Shown piece after piece: positions 10,317-20,311 of a stretch of DNA of 64,000 bases (position 1 is the stretch's first letter; each line of letters starts with the position of its first letter). The stretch spans positions 32,980,778-33,044,777 of the forward strand of contig OX438744.1 in assembly GCA_949316235.1 (NCBI GenBank), in the 5' to 3' direction. The DNA comes from Oegoconia quadripuncta. Lineage: Eukaryota; Arthropoda; Insecta; Lepidoptera; Autostichidae. The notes under the pieces were generated by a model. It was not told the origin of the DNA and did not search any database. It was given only the letters and a program-made list of their open reading frames with translations. A program made the translations under genes and the position numbers.

Positions 10317-10985
10317 GTATAGTCATAATTACGCAAAGAGTATATACTTCTTCTAATATTGACGAAACAAAAATTGTAACTATAAATTGCAATCTTGAAA
10401 ACTCCGGAGAATACAAATGATCATTAACATCCAGATATATCTAACAATGTTAAAAGCCAAATATATTCGAAACGGCTTAACCGATTTCCACCAAACATGG
10501 CCAAGAGTCTGTCTCGGATTGAAAAGGTGTTTTCCACCAAAGCTGCGAGGTAGCTAAACGGTATGCGTGGAAATATCATATGAGGCAATACAGTGATGCT
10601 GTTGGTGAATTTTTTCTTCGTGCACCGCTTACCTTGCACAGCTCTGGTAGAACACATCATAATCTTAATGTTCAGGCACACAAGCCGCCCCTCGAGTCGA
10701 TACAGCTCTGCAGCGTATGCAGTCAAAAAAAGATACAAATATCGGACGTAAATACTGCTAGATTAGTATATTTTAGTTATTTCCATAGCCTGTGTGCGAA
10801 GTGCGAGTTTTGTCTCGTATTTAACCTTACCATCGCGTTCGCGTTTACGCAAAATGTATCTATGAAAAAAATCGTTTTGTAAACTATCCGCTAGAGGCGC
10901 TGCACATTTCTTCATACAAATCGTCACGTAAACGTGAACGCGGTAGTAAAGTTAAGTCGATACAAAACTCACACTCCGCCCTCGG
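10317..10985. other. unassigned region with a degraded repeat
   Basis: 'ttcgaaacggcttaaccgat' (10467-10486) resembles words at 18600-18630 and 35770-35790, so an old repeat is present. Overlapping ORFs on both strands (10424-10738, 10580-10882) match no family I know. Confidence 0.35.
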
Positions 10986-11380
10986 ATGTCTTACGGTATC
11001 TTGCTGTGGGGAAATGCCGCGGATATAAATACAATCTTTGTTTTACAAAAACGAGCCGTTCGCGCAATTTATCAATTGAGACCTGCAGTGTCACTCAGAG
11101 ATAGATTGAAAGAGTATAATATTCTAACCTTTTCGTCACAATACATTTTTGAAAATCTAATATATGTCAAAAAAATATATACCTAGTATCATTTGGGAAA
11201 AATAGTGATAAACATGATGTCAATACAAGACATAAAGATAAACTTACAGGTAACATAAGTCGCCTCCGAATAGTCAGTAATTCATTCAAACGGTTATTTA
11301 TACGCTTTTTCAATAAGAGAGGATATAAAAATAGAGTTCACAAAAATGGAAGCAAGGAAGGCAATAGTGTGAACTTGTAA
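10986..11380 (+). pseudogene. LINE reverse-transcriptase C-terminus (family J), copy 1
   Basis: Translation gives SYGILLWGNAADINTIFVLQ, then KRAVRAIYQL and an ILTFSSQYIFENLIYVKK block. These are characteristic of the region after the reverse transcriptase domain in jockey/CR1-type LINEs of Lepidoptera (family knowledge). A stop after about 66 codons is followed, in another frame, by a tail resembling DTRHKDKL and SRLRIVSNSFKRLFIRFFNK. The 3' UTR is missing and a second copy of the same region starts at 11436. Confidence 0.8.
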
Positions 11381-11435
11381 ATATAAAATTATGATTTAGG
11401 GACAAGGCTAAATTTTAAAATAATAGATATCGTAT

Positions 11436-12125
11436 GTGCCTATAGAAAAGCTTATTAAAGCACGATTTCCAAAATATTTTGTAGATGACATTTTACTGTT
11501 GTGGGGAAATGCCGCGGACATAAATTGTATCTTTGTTCTGCAGAAACAAGCTGTTCGTGCGATTTACAAACTAGGCCCCAGAGTGTCTCTTAGAAATAAA
11601 TTTAAAGAAATTAATATATTAACATTAGCATCACAATATGTTTACGAAAACTTAATGTATGTAAGAAAAAATCTAGCATCGTTTAAGAAAAATACATAAT
11701 ATTAATACCAGATATAAAAATAAACTTGCTGTTCATGTCAGCCGTTTACACAAAGTCACTAAGTCATTTAAGGGGCAATGTATACGCTGTTATAATAAGG
11801 ACATTCAAAATTTACCTTTAAATAAATACAAAACCATCATAAAACAGACATTATTTACCAAATTCCTGACTATCTGGATGATAAGCAAGCACAGACATAG
11901 ACCGCTCGGCGATATATTCAGTCTAATTATACAATATAATATAATTGTAACCCAAACTTATTTAAAAGAGCAACCCTTGAGTTTTTTGCTCGTTCTTCTC
12001 TGGGCAATCAGCTTTGTCAATTAACAATAATGTCAAAAACTTTAATAATAAAATAAAAAATGTGACGTTTTCAAGTGATAATTTTTATCGTACGAAATAA
12101 ATACTTTTTTTGATTTTGATTTTTT
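11436..12125 (+). pseudogene. LINE reverse-transcriptase C-terminus plus 3' UTR (family J), copy 2
   Basis: It reads LLLWGNAADINCIFVLQKQA, then VRAIYKLGPRVSLRNKFKEI and ILTLASQYVYENLMYVRK. After a stop it continues out of frame with a YKNKLAVHVSRLHKV and SFKGQCIRCYNK tail. The 3' UTR holds 'ttgctcgttcttctctgggc', 'gacgttttcaagtgataatt' and a TTTTGATTTTGATT end. Related 3' ends are at 3815 (-), 56055 (+) and 60463 (-). Copies 1 and 2 lie head-to-tail about 450 bp apart. Confidence 0.85.
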
Positions 12126-12794
12126 TACAGTTTTATCAATAAGTATTTAAAAGCATGCGTGACTTATGTATCTATTTAAAAACTAAACACCTGACCACAT
12201 ATTTTGCATGTTGCAGGTGCCATGTTAGAAAATATTATATAGATAAAATTTTACAGTTTGTGTAACACTTTTACGAATACCGACAGTATATTTTGTATTT
12301 TGTGGGTGCCATATTAAATTTTTTGCAATAAAATGTAACCTATGACACTCTAGAGATCAAGACGAATCGAACGGCATCTTGCACTTCAAAATCGGTCAAG
12401 CTGTTTAGGCAACAGGAAATCTGCATTCTTTACCCTTCTTTTTGGGGCAGTCTGATGAAAAACATTTCAAAATTGCTGTACCGCGGCTTTTGTCGAATAA
12501 TTTGAAAAAATCATGAATATGCTAGTTAGTCGAAAATGTAGTTTACACAACGATTTGTGTAAACTACATTTTCGTTCCAACGGAATCCTAGAAAGATATC
12601 GGTGCGTAAACCCAGCACCTCGACCTATTGGCAACTGATTTATCCTCCTACCTCCCTTTCCTTATTGGTTCCTATAAACAGGAGAGCGTTTGCCCACAAT
12701 CACTTATATGACGTTTGGCTGGAGTACGGTAGGTTTTGTTCACGGCAATTTTGTACCTTAATAGACACGTAATAAGTCATCCAATCACTCCAAA
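12126..12794. other. unassigned; contains a perfect hairpin
   Basis: No gene seen. A 19-bp perfect inverted repeat lies at 12531-12549 and 12556-12574. Confidence 0.4.
12531..12574. repeat. perfect 19-bp hairpin, 6-nt loop
   Basis: The left arm 'cgaaaatgtagtttacaca' and right arm 'tgtgtaaactacattttcg' are exact complements, with loop 'acgatt'. There is no T run after it. The origin is unknown. Confidence 0.85.
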
Positions 12795-13170
12795 TGGATG
12801 CACAAAAAACGAGGGGTGTTATTTGCTTGACGGCGTTGTGTTGTCTGTTGTCTTTATCCGACCGATTGGTGTAGTGGATAGTGACCCTGTCAGCGAAACC
12901 AACGATTGCGGGTTCGAATCTCGCGAAGGGTAAATGTTTGTATAATGAATACGAACATTTATTCCCGAGTCATGGATGTTTATATAAATATTTATGTATG
13001 TTTATCCGTTATCTAGTATCCATAGTACAAGCTTTGCTTAGTTTGGGACTAGGTGATTGGTGTAAGTGCCCCAAATATTTATTATTTATCCGGATGCATC
13101 TCAGTAATGCATAGTCCAATTTTAGTGAGATTTTTTAAATTAAAGACTAAAGGTGCTAGTTATTACAAGT
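12795..13170 (+). repeat. interspersed repeat G split by SINE-B
   Basis: The left part 12795-12860 ('acgaggggtgttat', 'ttgacggcgttgtgt') and right part 13085-13170 ('catctcagtaatgca') are contiguous in the uninterrupted copy at 54075-54200. Related pieces occur at 17948, 27560 (-) and 30650 (-). The class is unknown; the word 'gaggggtgttat' is common in lepidopteran repeats (from memory). Confidence 0.65.
12861..13084 (+). mobile_element. SINE-B, full length with 8-bp target duplication
   Basis: The tRNA-like head has box A 'tggtgtagtggatagtg' and box B 'gggttcgaatc'. It is followed by 'ttcccgagtcatggatgttt' and 'tagtatccatagtacaagct', and ends 'ccaaatatttatta'. It is flanked by TTTATCCG at 12853-12860 and 13085-13092. 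The flanking repeat G is continuous elsewhere without it, so the insertion boundaries are well supported. Confidence 0.88.
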
Positions 13171-14360
13171 TAGTTACAACAAGAGGCAGATTGGCTATTT
13201 TTTATGAAAATCAATTGAGCCGTTTTGGAAGAAATCATTGTCTTTCAGGGGTTTTCCAAATTTTCTATTTATAGTTATTTTACATAACAGTGCTTCTTAA
13301 AGAGTCTCACGGTAATCTAAGATACTTTGTAAGTGTATAAAATATATCCTAAAATAAGCAAATAAATGGCTTATTTTCTCTACAGATTCAAGCTTATCAA
13401 CCAACCTCTAATTTACAGGAGATACAATACAAGAGGTTCCGTACTTGCCTTCACAAATATGCGGACTAAGGTTGCCCGCCCACGACAGATTTTTTGTAGG
13501 ACCGATTAATCAGGGCGATTTTTTCGAATACTTTTATTACCGATTATGTGATCGATTTTTTGTAGGACGTGAGCGTTGAAATATTGCAATCTGTACGTTC
13601 CATTTTTCCTTAGGAGGCTTTTTGTTGTTTGACATTGATAATATTCAACGGAAAGTATACATTTTCGAAGCATATTTTTCGATAAAATTACTGCTTCTTT
13701 CTTTATGGCCCCTACTTATATTATTATACATATCATTAATGTGGTTTCAGGATGTATTTTTTTCACCCTATATTTACACATAAATGTAAACTACAGTAGA
13801 AGTATTAAAAAATTCAAGGCAATAGTTGGCAAAAACGCTTCCCCCGCACTCGACAATTCCCCGGGAAAAAGTAAATCTTGAAGTTGGCCCGGAAAACACC
13901 TGGGAGGGAAATTGTCTCGATCCGAAGCCGGTTGGCTTTAAAATTATTACTGCTTACCCGATCGGAAGAATTCCTGTACTTATAAAATGATTCAAGTAGG
14001 ATTGAAAAGAAAAGTGACTTAGTGCTGTAAACTTGATAAAAGATGAGTATCGGATTTGAATAGGCATTTACTAATGAAGCTTGTGTTAAAAAGTCACAAA
14101 TATAAAACTAGCCCCAAGTCCCTGGTTTGCGGGATCGTACCCAAAAGGCTGGCGCATTGCCTCGCTGTATAGCAAGACTGATTCTTTGTCCAATACTCAG
14201 ATAATTCTCTAACTTGTGAGCATCTGAGCTGTACCACGTAAAGAAAATTGCGATATTCGCTAATAATTTTTTGTTTAGCAAACTTGCGGTCGATAAGCGG
14301 ATAATAATAATAATCCCCTTAAGCGGGGAGTTTCTACCAACCCCGGTACCTAGGTTTCTT
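13171..14360. other. unassigned region
   Basis: No gene or clear repeat. 13840-13960 is less AT-rich than its surroundings, but I find no ORF or family match. Confidence 0.4.
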
Positions 14361-14890
14361 ACTTCAGATCGACGGCAACATTGACCAGGACGTGAGGAGC
14401 AGGATAAATGCAGGATGGATGAAATGGCGACAGGTTTCGGGGACTACGTGTGACCGACGGACGTGACTCAAGGGGAAAATTTACAAGACCATTATAAGAC
14501 CTGTCACCATGTATGGATCTGAATGTTGGGCAATGAAAGTGACTGATGAAAGTAGAATGCATGTGGCAGATATGAGAATGCTAAGATTGATGTGTGGTGT
14601 GACTAGAATGGATAAAATCAGGAATGAGTACATCAGAGGAAGTCTGAAAGTGGCACCAATAACAGAAAAGTTGAGGAGTAATAGGTTAGCGTTATAAATG
14701 TGGAGGGATACAGAGGTAGAGGAAGACCGAAGAAGATGTGGGTAGACTGCGCAAGGAATTATACCTATGTGAAAGGGGTGAGTACGGAGATGACGGCTGA
14801 TAGAGGAGAGTGGAAGAGGATTGCATGTTGTACCGACCCCACCTAGAATGAGATAAGGGCAGGAAAATGATGATGAAGCTTGCGGTCGAT
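14361..14890 (+). pseudogene. RTE-type LINE reverse-transcriptase C-terminal relic
   Basis: Read with frameshifts, it gives GKIYKTIIRPVTMYGSECWA, then VTDESRMHVADMRMLRLMCG and VTRMDKIRNEYIRGSLKVAP. Later comes an 'RGRPKKMWVDC'-like segment in another frame. The order YGSECW, RMLR.MCG, DKIRN and RGRP is the conserved C-terminal signature of RTE-clade reverse transcriptases (family knowledge). A premature stop after NRLAL and earlier stops mark it as dead. The endonuclease domain and most of the RT are absent. The 173-codon antisense ORF over it is a shadow. Confidence 0.85.
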
Positions 14891-15382
14891 CGCTAAATTT
14901 GAAGTAGCTCTCTAAATATATAGTTTCAATTGCTAATGATAAATATAAAGGGAGTGCTCTGTAAGTTCTAAGACAAGGGGTATTGGGTACAAAATGTACC
15001 ATTATTTAACTTATTTCAGTTCCAAAAGCCTAAGTGCAAATGGCTTATGACAATTTTCGGTGGCGTACTCTTATTAAACAAAATATCCTTCTTGAATTTG
15101 AAGACAAGAGCGCTTGAGGTTATTATTCATTCTGGGAATTACAACTTTGTGATCTTATAACCTATGATAATTCATTTTCATTCTACCCCCAAACTCTTAA
15201 AAAACTAACTTCGGGGGTTATGTAACATTTATTACATTCTATTAGTCATTATAAAAGATAAAGTGGTTTATACTAAGTAAATTAGAATATGTATGTAGTT
15301 GTTAAAAAAACATACAAACATCAGAATGGAGAACTTCCTCCTTTGAAGTCGGTTATGAAATCGATTGTTTTAGAATCATTAC
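14891..15382. other. unassigned; fragment of a 'gaagtcggtta' repeat
   Basis: 15322-15357 ends 'ctttgaagtcggttatgaaa', the complement of the 'accgacttcaaaaaaa' word at 54419. That word marks a common lepidopteran repeat (from memory). Otherwise nothing is seen. Confidence 0.4.
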
Positions 15383-15500
15383 GGATTCATCATCATATCA
15401 GCCGAAAGACGTCCACTGCTGGACAAAGGCCTCTCCCAAAGATCTCCACAACGATCGGTCCTGCGCTGCTCGCATCCAGCGGTTTCCCGCGATCTTTACT
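15383..15500 (-). mobile_element. RTE-like LINE 3' coding fragment
   Basis: 'gacgtccactgctggacaaa' with 'ctcccaaagatctccacaac' and 'cgctgctcgcatccagcg' is the complement of RTE C-terminal coding sequence. Compare the plus-strand copy at 36330-36545, which reads RWMRAEQDRSLWRS and YVQQWTSF. It is clean but short. Confidence 0.7.
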
Positions 15501-16430
15501 AAATAGTCATTTTACTATTTTCAAATAACGACCAAGAGGGAATTCCTTATTCAGCGGCCTTTTAAACAGTGGAAGTCGAAAAGGAATACTACAATAGGTT
15601 TCGTCAATATTCTTCGAGGATAAAGTCCTAAAATCAAATAAAAGACAGGTAGTAGGTAAAAATTGTAGCACAAACATTTCCCGAACTCTATTTATGATTG
15701 GATTTTCTATATTTAGCTCCACTATTGTGTGGGCTTTATTGTATTACTAGGTCTGTGGTGAATTTGGTATGGAAATGCTATTTTTACCATTCATGCCGTA
15801 AAATAGGGTTAACCTGAGGTTTTATTACCTAATCACAATGATAATGAACTTTGCCATCTCCTTTGTCACATTGGCTATATTATTGGTCCAATCTACACAC
15901 ACATATACACATACACACACGTACACACAATAACCACACATATACATGCATAAACACTCAAATTTTATAGTTAATCTAGCATCTACTTGGACTGTGGAGG
16001 CCGTGGAGGCCCTGATTGTCTTTTTCCAGCAATATCTGAGCGTCTGATCGAAGCTCAAAATGGTCGGAAGGCTGGTCTCTATTTCCCTCAAAGAGGAAAC
16101 GCATGCAGAGCGACATTCTGAAATACGGGCATTATGGGCAATACGAAAATTCGGAAATTCTTCCGGTTCAGCAAGCACTGGGACACATATTGAATATGTA
16201 TTTATTATATTTTGTTTTTGGAAATATGTAAAAAAATACGCATGTATTACCATATTCATGGAAATAAATTATTATTCTATTCTAATAAAATCATATTTAG
16301 GAAAATATTTTAATTCATAGCGTGTTATTTAATTTTTTGTAGTTTAGATATATATTTGTTATAAACTGTGAAAGTTTATTTTTTACAACATAAGATACAT
16401 GAAATAATATTATCTAAGTAATATTATAAA
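15501..16430. other. unassigned; imperfect CA-rich tract
   Basis: An imperfect CA/TA-rich tract lies at 15893-15945. I recognise nothing else; the 144-codon minus ORF at 15825-16259 is partly this tract. Confidence 0.4.
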
Positions 16431-16609
16431 CTAGTTTTCCGCCCGCGACTTCGTCCGCTTGGAAGATTTTATTAAAATCGGTTCAGCAAAAAATATGCCT
16501 ATCCAGGTCCTAATCTGTCTACCCACCAAATTTCATCCAAATCCGTCCAGCCGTATAGGTGTGAAGAGGTAAATACAAACTTTATATTAGTTGGGATTGG
16601 GATGCGAAA
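16431..16609 (-). mobile_element. Helitron-like element, second subfamily
   Basis: On the minus strand it starts 'TCCCAATCCCAACTAATA', includes 'cctcttcacacctatacggc', and ends 'cgggcggaaaaCTAG' at 16431-16434 with a flanking A on the plus strand. The body ('gcctatccaggtcctaatct') is shared with 7246-7378. Confidence 0.6.
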
Positions 16610-16668
16610 CTTTGGATGTTTGTTCACACATACACACACACGCACGCACACACACACACACACACACG

Positions 16669-16710
<42 letters not shown>

Positions 16711-17080
16711 TTTTAAGTAACAGTAATATTAATAATGTTAAAAAACTTTTTAAATATAAATATAAAATTGTTATAGAAGAGCGGTCTCTCCTAACACATG
16801 CAAATTCTTGCTTAAATGGAGATTCCAAAACCTGCAATGTTGATTAATTTAGGTTATTGAAATAAACTATTTTTATTTTTTATTTTTATTGTTTATTTGT
16901 TTTTTGCTCAATCACGCCGAAACGGGTGAACGGATTTGGATAAAATTTGGTAGATTGGTAGAGTATACCCTGGATTAAGATGTAGAATATTTTTTATCCC
17001 TGTGAAGTGAGTTGTTCCCACGGAATAAACTTCCACGATAAAGTTATTTAATGCAGGCGACGCCGCGAGCGGAAAGCTAG
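16610..17080 (+). mobile_element. Helitron-like element interrupted by a CA tract and an insert
   Basis: The 5' piece 'tgcgaaactttggatgtttg' (16611-16630) and the 3' piece (about 16888-17080, ending 'gcggaaagCTAG' then T) belong to the family of 2788-3014. They are separated by the CA tract and about 180 bp of unrelated sequence that ends with an A/T-rich tail. Copy 1 at 7376-7562 lacks this insert. Confidence 0.6.
16626..16709. repeat. (CA)n microsatellite with CG interruptions
   Basis: There are about 40 dinucleotide units with scattered 'cg' interruptions. They generate long poly-Val/Cys and His/Thr ORFs in other frames, which are not genes. Confidence 0.95.
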
Positions 17081-17097
17081 TTTATTATTATTATATT

Positions 17098-17325
17098 ATT
17101 ATACTTCTATAATAATACTTACTAAGCAGCATTACTACTGGTATGTCTATGGCACAGTGTTGAAAGAGTTCACATTGTTCATCATGTTGTTATTCAGTCA
17201 ATGTTAAAGTCATCACTAGGTTTTTTTTTTTATTTATCCAATCTATTCTTGAATTCTGATTGGGCGGAGACAATCTCATCCGGCAGCTTATTCCACGCCT
17301 GAACAACACGTTTACTAATAAAACA
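17098..17325 (-). pseudogene. LINE reverse-transcriptase C-terminus (CR1/L2/jockey-like), copy 2
   Basis: On the minus strand it reads LISKRVVQAWNKLPDEIVSA, then QSEFKNRLDK. Residues are lost relative to SVNSFKNRLDK at 7700, and the FLGN end is replaced by an A/T run. The downstream 'cagcattactactggtatgt' stretch also matches 7588. With 16431-17080 it forms the second copy of the composite repeat. Confidence 0.75.
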
Positions 17326-17764
17326 AACTAAACTACTTATATACACAAAAAATCAGAATATAGTTAACTAGAAAAATAAAAACAAATCAAAGATTTTTAC
17401 TATACTATTTTTATTATACAATATATGACTTACCTTGTAAGGTCAACATAATATGGCATGTTACTGTGTCATAATCACCGAAGGTTGGAGACCTGGTGAC
17501 CTGAAGCACAGGGTACCCTAGTTCAGGCAGCAGTCTCCATAAAACCAGTTTAGAATGCAAATTGCTTATTACACGATTATTGTATATTATGCTATTTTTG
17601 TACCTAGAGAAGAAAATAAACGCATTTATTATAATGATGATGATAATTTGATCACGGGTCACCGATATCCTGTCACCTTGATGACTCGAACGGAATACCT
17701 CATAATCCTGTAATTCCACTGGTTCCTATTTCGCTTTCAAGGGTTGTTTCCATTCTGATTACAA
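17326..17764. other. unassigned region
   Basis: Nothing recognised. The 101-codon minus ORF includes a poly-Ile run from an ATT-rich tract. Confidence 0.4.
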
Positions 17765-17890
17765 GCATTTATTCTCGCGGTAGCCTTTTACTAGCGCTCT
17801 CACCGCAGTGAGACGAAGTCCGTGGTTTATACGAAAGAGGGTTGGCCTTAGTACCCCTCTTGAATTTCAATGGCTACCCTCACATTTTAT
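17765..17890 (+). mobile_element. R1-like LINE 3' UTR fragment
   Basis: 'ctcgcggtagccttttacta', 'agtccgtggtttatacgaaa' and 'ttgaatttcaatggctaccc' match, in order, the sequence directly after the R1-like ORF at 24975-25125. No coding part remains. Confidence 0.75.
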
Positions 17891-17947
17891 AATTTATTTA
17901 GTTAACTAATTAACTAAGACTAATCTTAGGTGCCGTACCTTTTAACC

Positions 17948-18006
17948 CTCGAGGAAAAAAGAGGTGGTATGTGTTTGACGGCCTTATGTGTTAAACGCTG
18001 GTATCT
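17948..18006 (+). repeat. repeat G fragment
   Basis: 'gaggtggtatgtgtttgacg' followed by 'ccttatgtgt' is a decayed form of the repeat G core seen at 54085-54120. Confidence 0.45.
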
Positions 18007-18049
18007 TTGAATTCTACCTAAGAACGTATCCCCGACTTTTTTAAATTGA

Positions 18050-18460
18050 AAAATAAATGTAAAATCTCAAAAGGCGAAGAGACCGGACAGAATGACCTTG
18101 ATTCCTTGGGGTATGGGTCGGGCCTTAGTGTGGGGGTTGCCACTTGTGTCGACACTCTCGCCCCGTCTCACCTGCGAGGAACCTCAAGGAGGCAAGGTGC
18201 AGCAGCCGAGACGGCGGAAAAAATCAAAATTAATAAATATAGAGACATCGGTTCCGAATACATTTTCCTTGCTTTCGGAGTCGAAACCTTAGGTCCTTGG
18301 AGGTCGGGCGCTCTTCAAGTTTTCTTTAATATTTCACAGCGCTTAATCGATGTCACTGGTGACCCAAGAGCTGGCTGTTTCCTCGCTCAACGCTTATCTG
18401 CATCCAGCGAGAAAACGCTGCCAGCGTTTTGGGTACCTTACCACGCAGTCCCAATTTTTT
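18050..18460 (+). pseudogene. retroelement nuclease-like C-terminal domain, frameshifted
   Basis: One frame (about 18073-18133) gives AKRPDRMTLIPWGMGRALVW. A one-base shift leads into TCVDTLAPSHLRGTSRRQGA, AAETAEKIKINKYRDIGSEY and, later, GVETLGPWRSGALQVF, with GDPRAGCFLAQRLS near the end. This order (RPD...PW..GR.L.W, T.VDTLA.SHL, ETLGPW, QRLS) matches, from memory, the C-terminal region of retroelement ORFs in many animals. It looks like a PD-(D/E)XK-type nuclease. The Asp expected after 'LVW' is Gly, so a probable catalytic residue is lost as well as the frame. A second, minus-strand fragment is at 50736-50970. Confidence 0.7.
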
Positions 18461-18730
18461 ACATTTGCTCTAGTTTAAATTTAAATTCCATCTCTTTATT
18501 TGTTACTGTTTTTAAATAAATCAATTTATCATTAAAAAATCTCAAACGACTGTGATCTCATTGACATACGCCCAAAAACTGTCTTAACAGCGAAATATCT
18601 TCGAAACGGGTAGCCGATTTTCATCAAATATGGCTAAGCCTGTCGTCTCGTTCAGCTTTAGCTTATATATAAAAAAAAACACTACTGCGATAACAGGCAA
18701 AGACTAGACACACACACTACAAAAACGTGA

Positions 18731-18788
18731 AAAATGCAAAGGCGTGTCTAGCTTATAACACTATAAGCTAGACACACCTTTGCATTTT
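18731..18788. repeat. 27-bp hairpin with 4-nt loop
   Basis: Arms 18731-18757 and 18762-18788 are complementary except for one position (cgtgtcta on the left, tagacaca on the right); the loop is 'acac'. Flanks are AT-rich. It could be a collapsed terminal-repeat element or a small-RNA hairpin; nothing in the sequence decides. Confidence 0.85.
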
Positions 18789-19165
18789 ATTATAATATTC
18801 ACAATGGGTCTATTAGAGCAACAAACATCAAAACTTTTACATTTCGAATATCGGTATAAGTTGGATAGTTAAATTGGATAAAATTGATAAATCAAATAGG
18901 ATATTCCGATAAAAATACAAATTCACACTATACCTTACCTACCATGGTTTGTGGACCATAAAGTACTCACCTCAAAGCAGTCGTTATATTCCGCGTCTAT
19001 CCATCCACAATGGAGCTTTTACTCTAATGACTTCCGACGACGGTGTCGCTTTAGAAATACATTTGTTAAGATGCCTCGGTTGACAGCAAAAGCAAAAAAC
19101 AAGCAGGAAAAGTGTTTTGCAAACATTTTGAGTGAACTTGTTAAATAAATGGTGTTTTAGTTGAA
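18789..19165. other. unassigned AT-rich DNA
   Basis: No recognisable feature. A 65-codon ORF (18951-19148) is Lys-rich and unrecognised. Confidence 0.35.
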
Positions 19166-19630
19166 TAGAAATAAATCCTTACATACATACATAAAGTCAC
19201 GACCTTTATCCCAAATAGGGTAGTCAGAGATATTCTAAACATAATAGTTGTTCAATGCTTAAAACAACGTTCACCTGTCGAAATATACAGAAATGCACAC
19301 GTGAAAGAGGGTGAGCCCATCGCCGTTAAAACTGGTAGTGTATAATGGTATACCTAATTACAATACTCCGAAAAAGTTTGACCAAAGAACGGTTGATGGA
19401 AAGCTGAATACATTGCGGACTTTGTTCATTATCAAATTTTTAATTAACAACTCCGCAATGTACTCGGCTTACGAACAACCATTCTCGGTCAAACGTTTTT
19501 CGGAGTAGTGTAATTCAGTATACCTATGTGTATAGATGTTTTTTGGTGTACCGTCCTGTAGTAGCCTTTTCCGACACCCACGGGAAGATCTGGGTTGTTC
19601 CTATCCTTTTTGCGAACCGAAACCATACGG
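19166..19630. repeat. interspersed repeat R, two pieces
   Basis: 19190-19330 has 'tcgaaatatacagaaatgca', 'cacgtgaaagagggtgagcc' and 'catcgccgttaaaact'. 19535-19630 has 'tttccgacacccacgggaag'. The two pieces are adjacent parts of one repeat at 62890-63085, but here about 200 bp of unrelated sequence separates them. The insert at 19360-19505 holds an inverted word pair ('ccgaaaaacgtttgacc'-type, near 19370 and 19490). Confidence 0.6.
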
Positions 19631-19889
19631 CTTGATATACATATATTTAGAAAACGCAATAATAACATCATAGCAATGTTTATTCCTGTGATAAATATCA
19701 TCTAGGTAAACAAACCAGCTGTGTTAAATGTTGAATATCACAGACAGTGAACCAGACACGATATTGTCCGCGAAAGTGTTAACCATTATGGACCGGCGAT
19801 GCCATATGGCATCAATTAACTAGATTAGGTAAGAAGCGTTGTGTATTGCACATGCATGTATAACATGTATGTTGTGTGGCGCGTGTGTG

Positions 19890-19990
19890 TGAATAGCCGT
19901 CTTTCCGTCGGTGTCGTAAAACTTTCCACAAAAAACTTGCATATTTTAAGGGCGATGAGCTCACCCCCGGTCACGTGTGCATTCCTTTTA
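19890..19990. repeat. interspersed repeat R, fragment
   Basis: 'ccgtcggtgtcgtaaaactt' and, later, 'gggcgatgagctcaccccc' with 'cacgtgtgcattcc' are the complement of the core of repeat R at 62955-63050. Confidence 0.55.
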
Positions 19991-20311
19991 TAACGACGAA
20001 ATAAAAGTCACTGGTTTTTAGAACGGAAATTACTTATATTTAGCAGATTGAACACCTTATTCGTACTATTTTGAATAAAGAACTGTCTCATCAACTCGAG
20101 ACATTTGATTTTTATAAAACGTGTGGTAGGCACGGCAGCACTGGCGCAATAACTTTACAATTTGCTTATTGTGGAAACTGATCAACTAAAATATTATTAA
20201 TATTGTTACAGATTATTAATGTATAAACTTAATAGGTATAATTACTAAAATTAACATTGAAATATACATATTTAATTTAGACACCAGATATTTTAACATT
20301 TTAACACTGTT

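Noticed and set aside
14481..15002. 173-codon minus-strand ORF, the second longest in the window
   Set aside because: It is antisense to the RTE reverse-transcriptase relic on the plus strand, whose motifs are recognisable.
16055..16320. 86-codon ORF with a balanced N-terminal half
   Set aside because: No known motif and it runs into AT-rich sequence; insufficient evidence for a gene.
16499..16847. ORFs of 81 and 112 codons with poly Cys-Val or His-Thr
   Set aside because: They are produced by the CA microsatellite; no unique domain.
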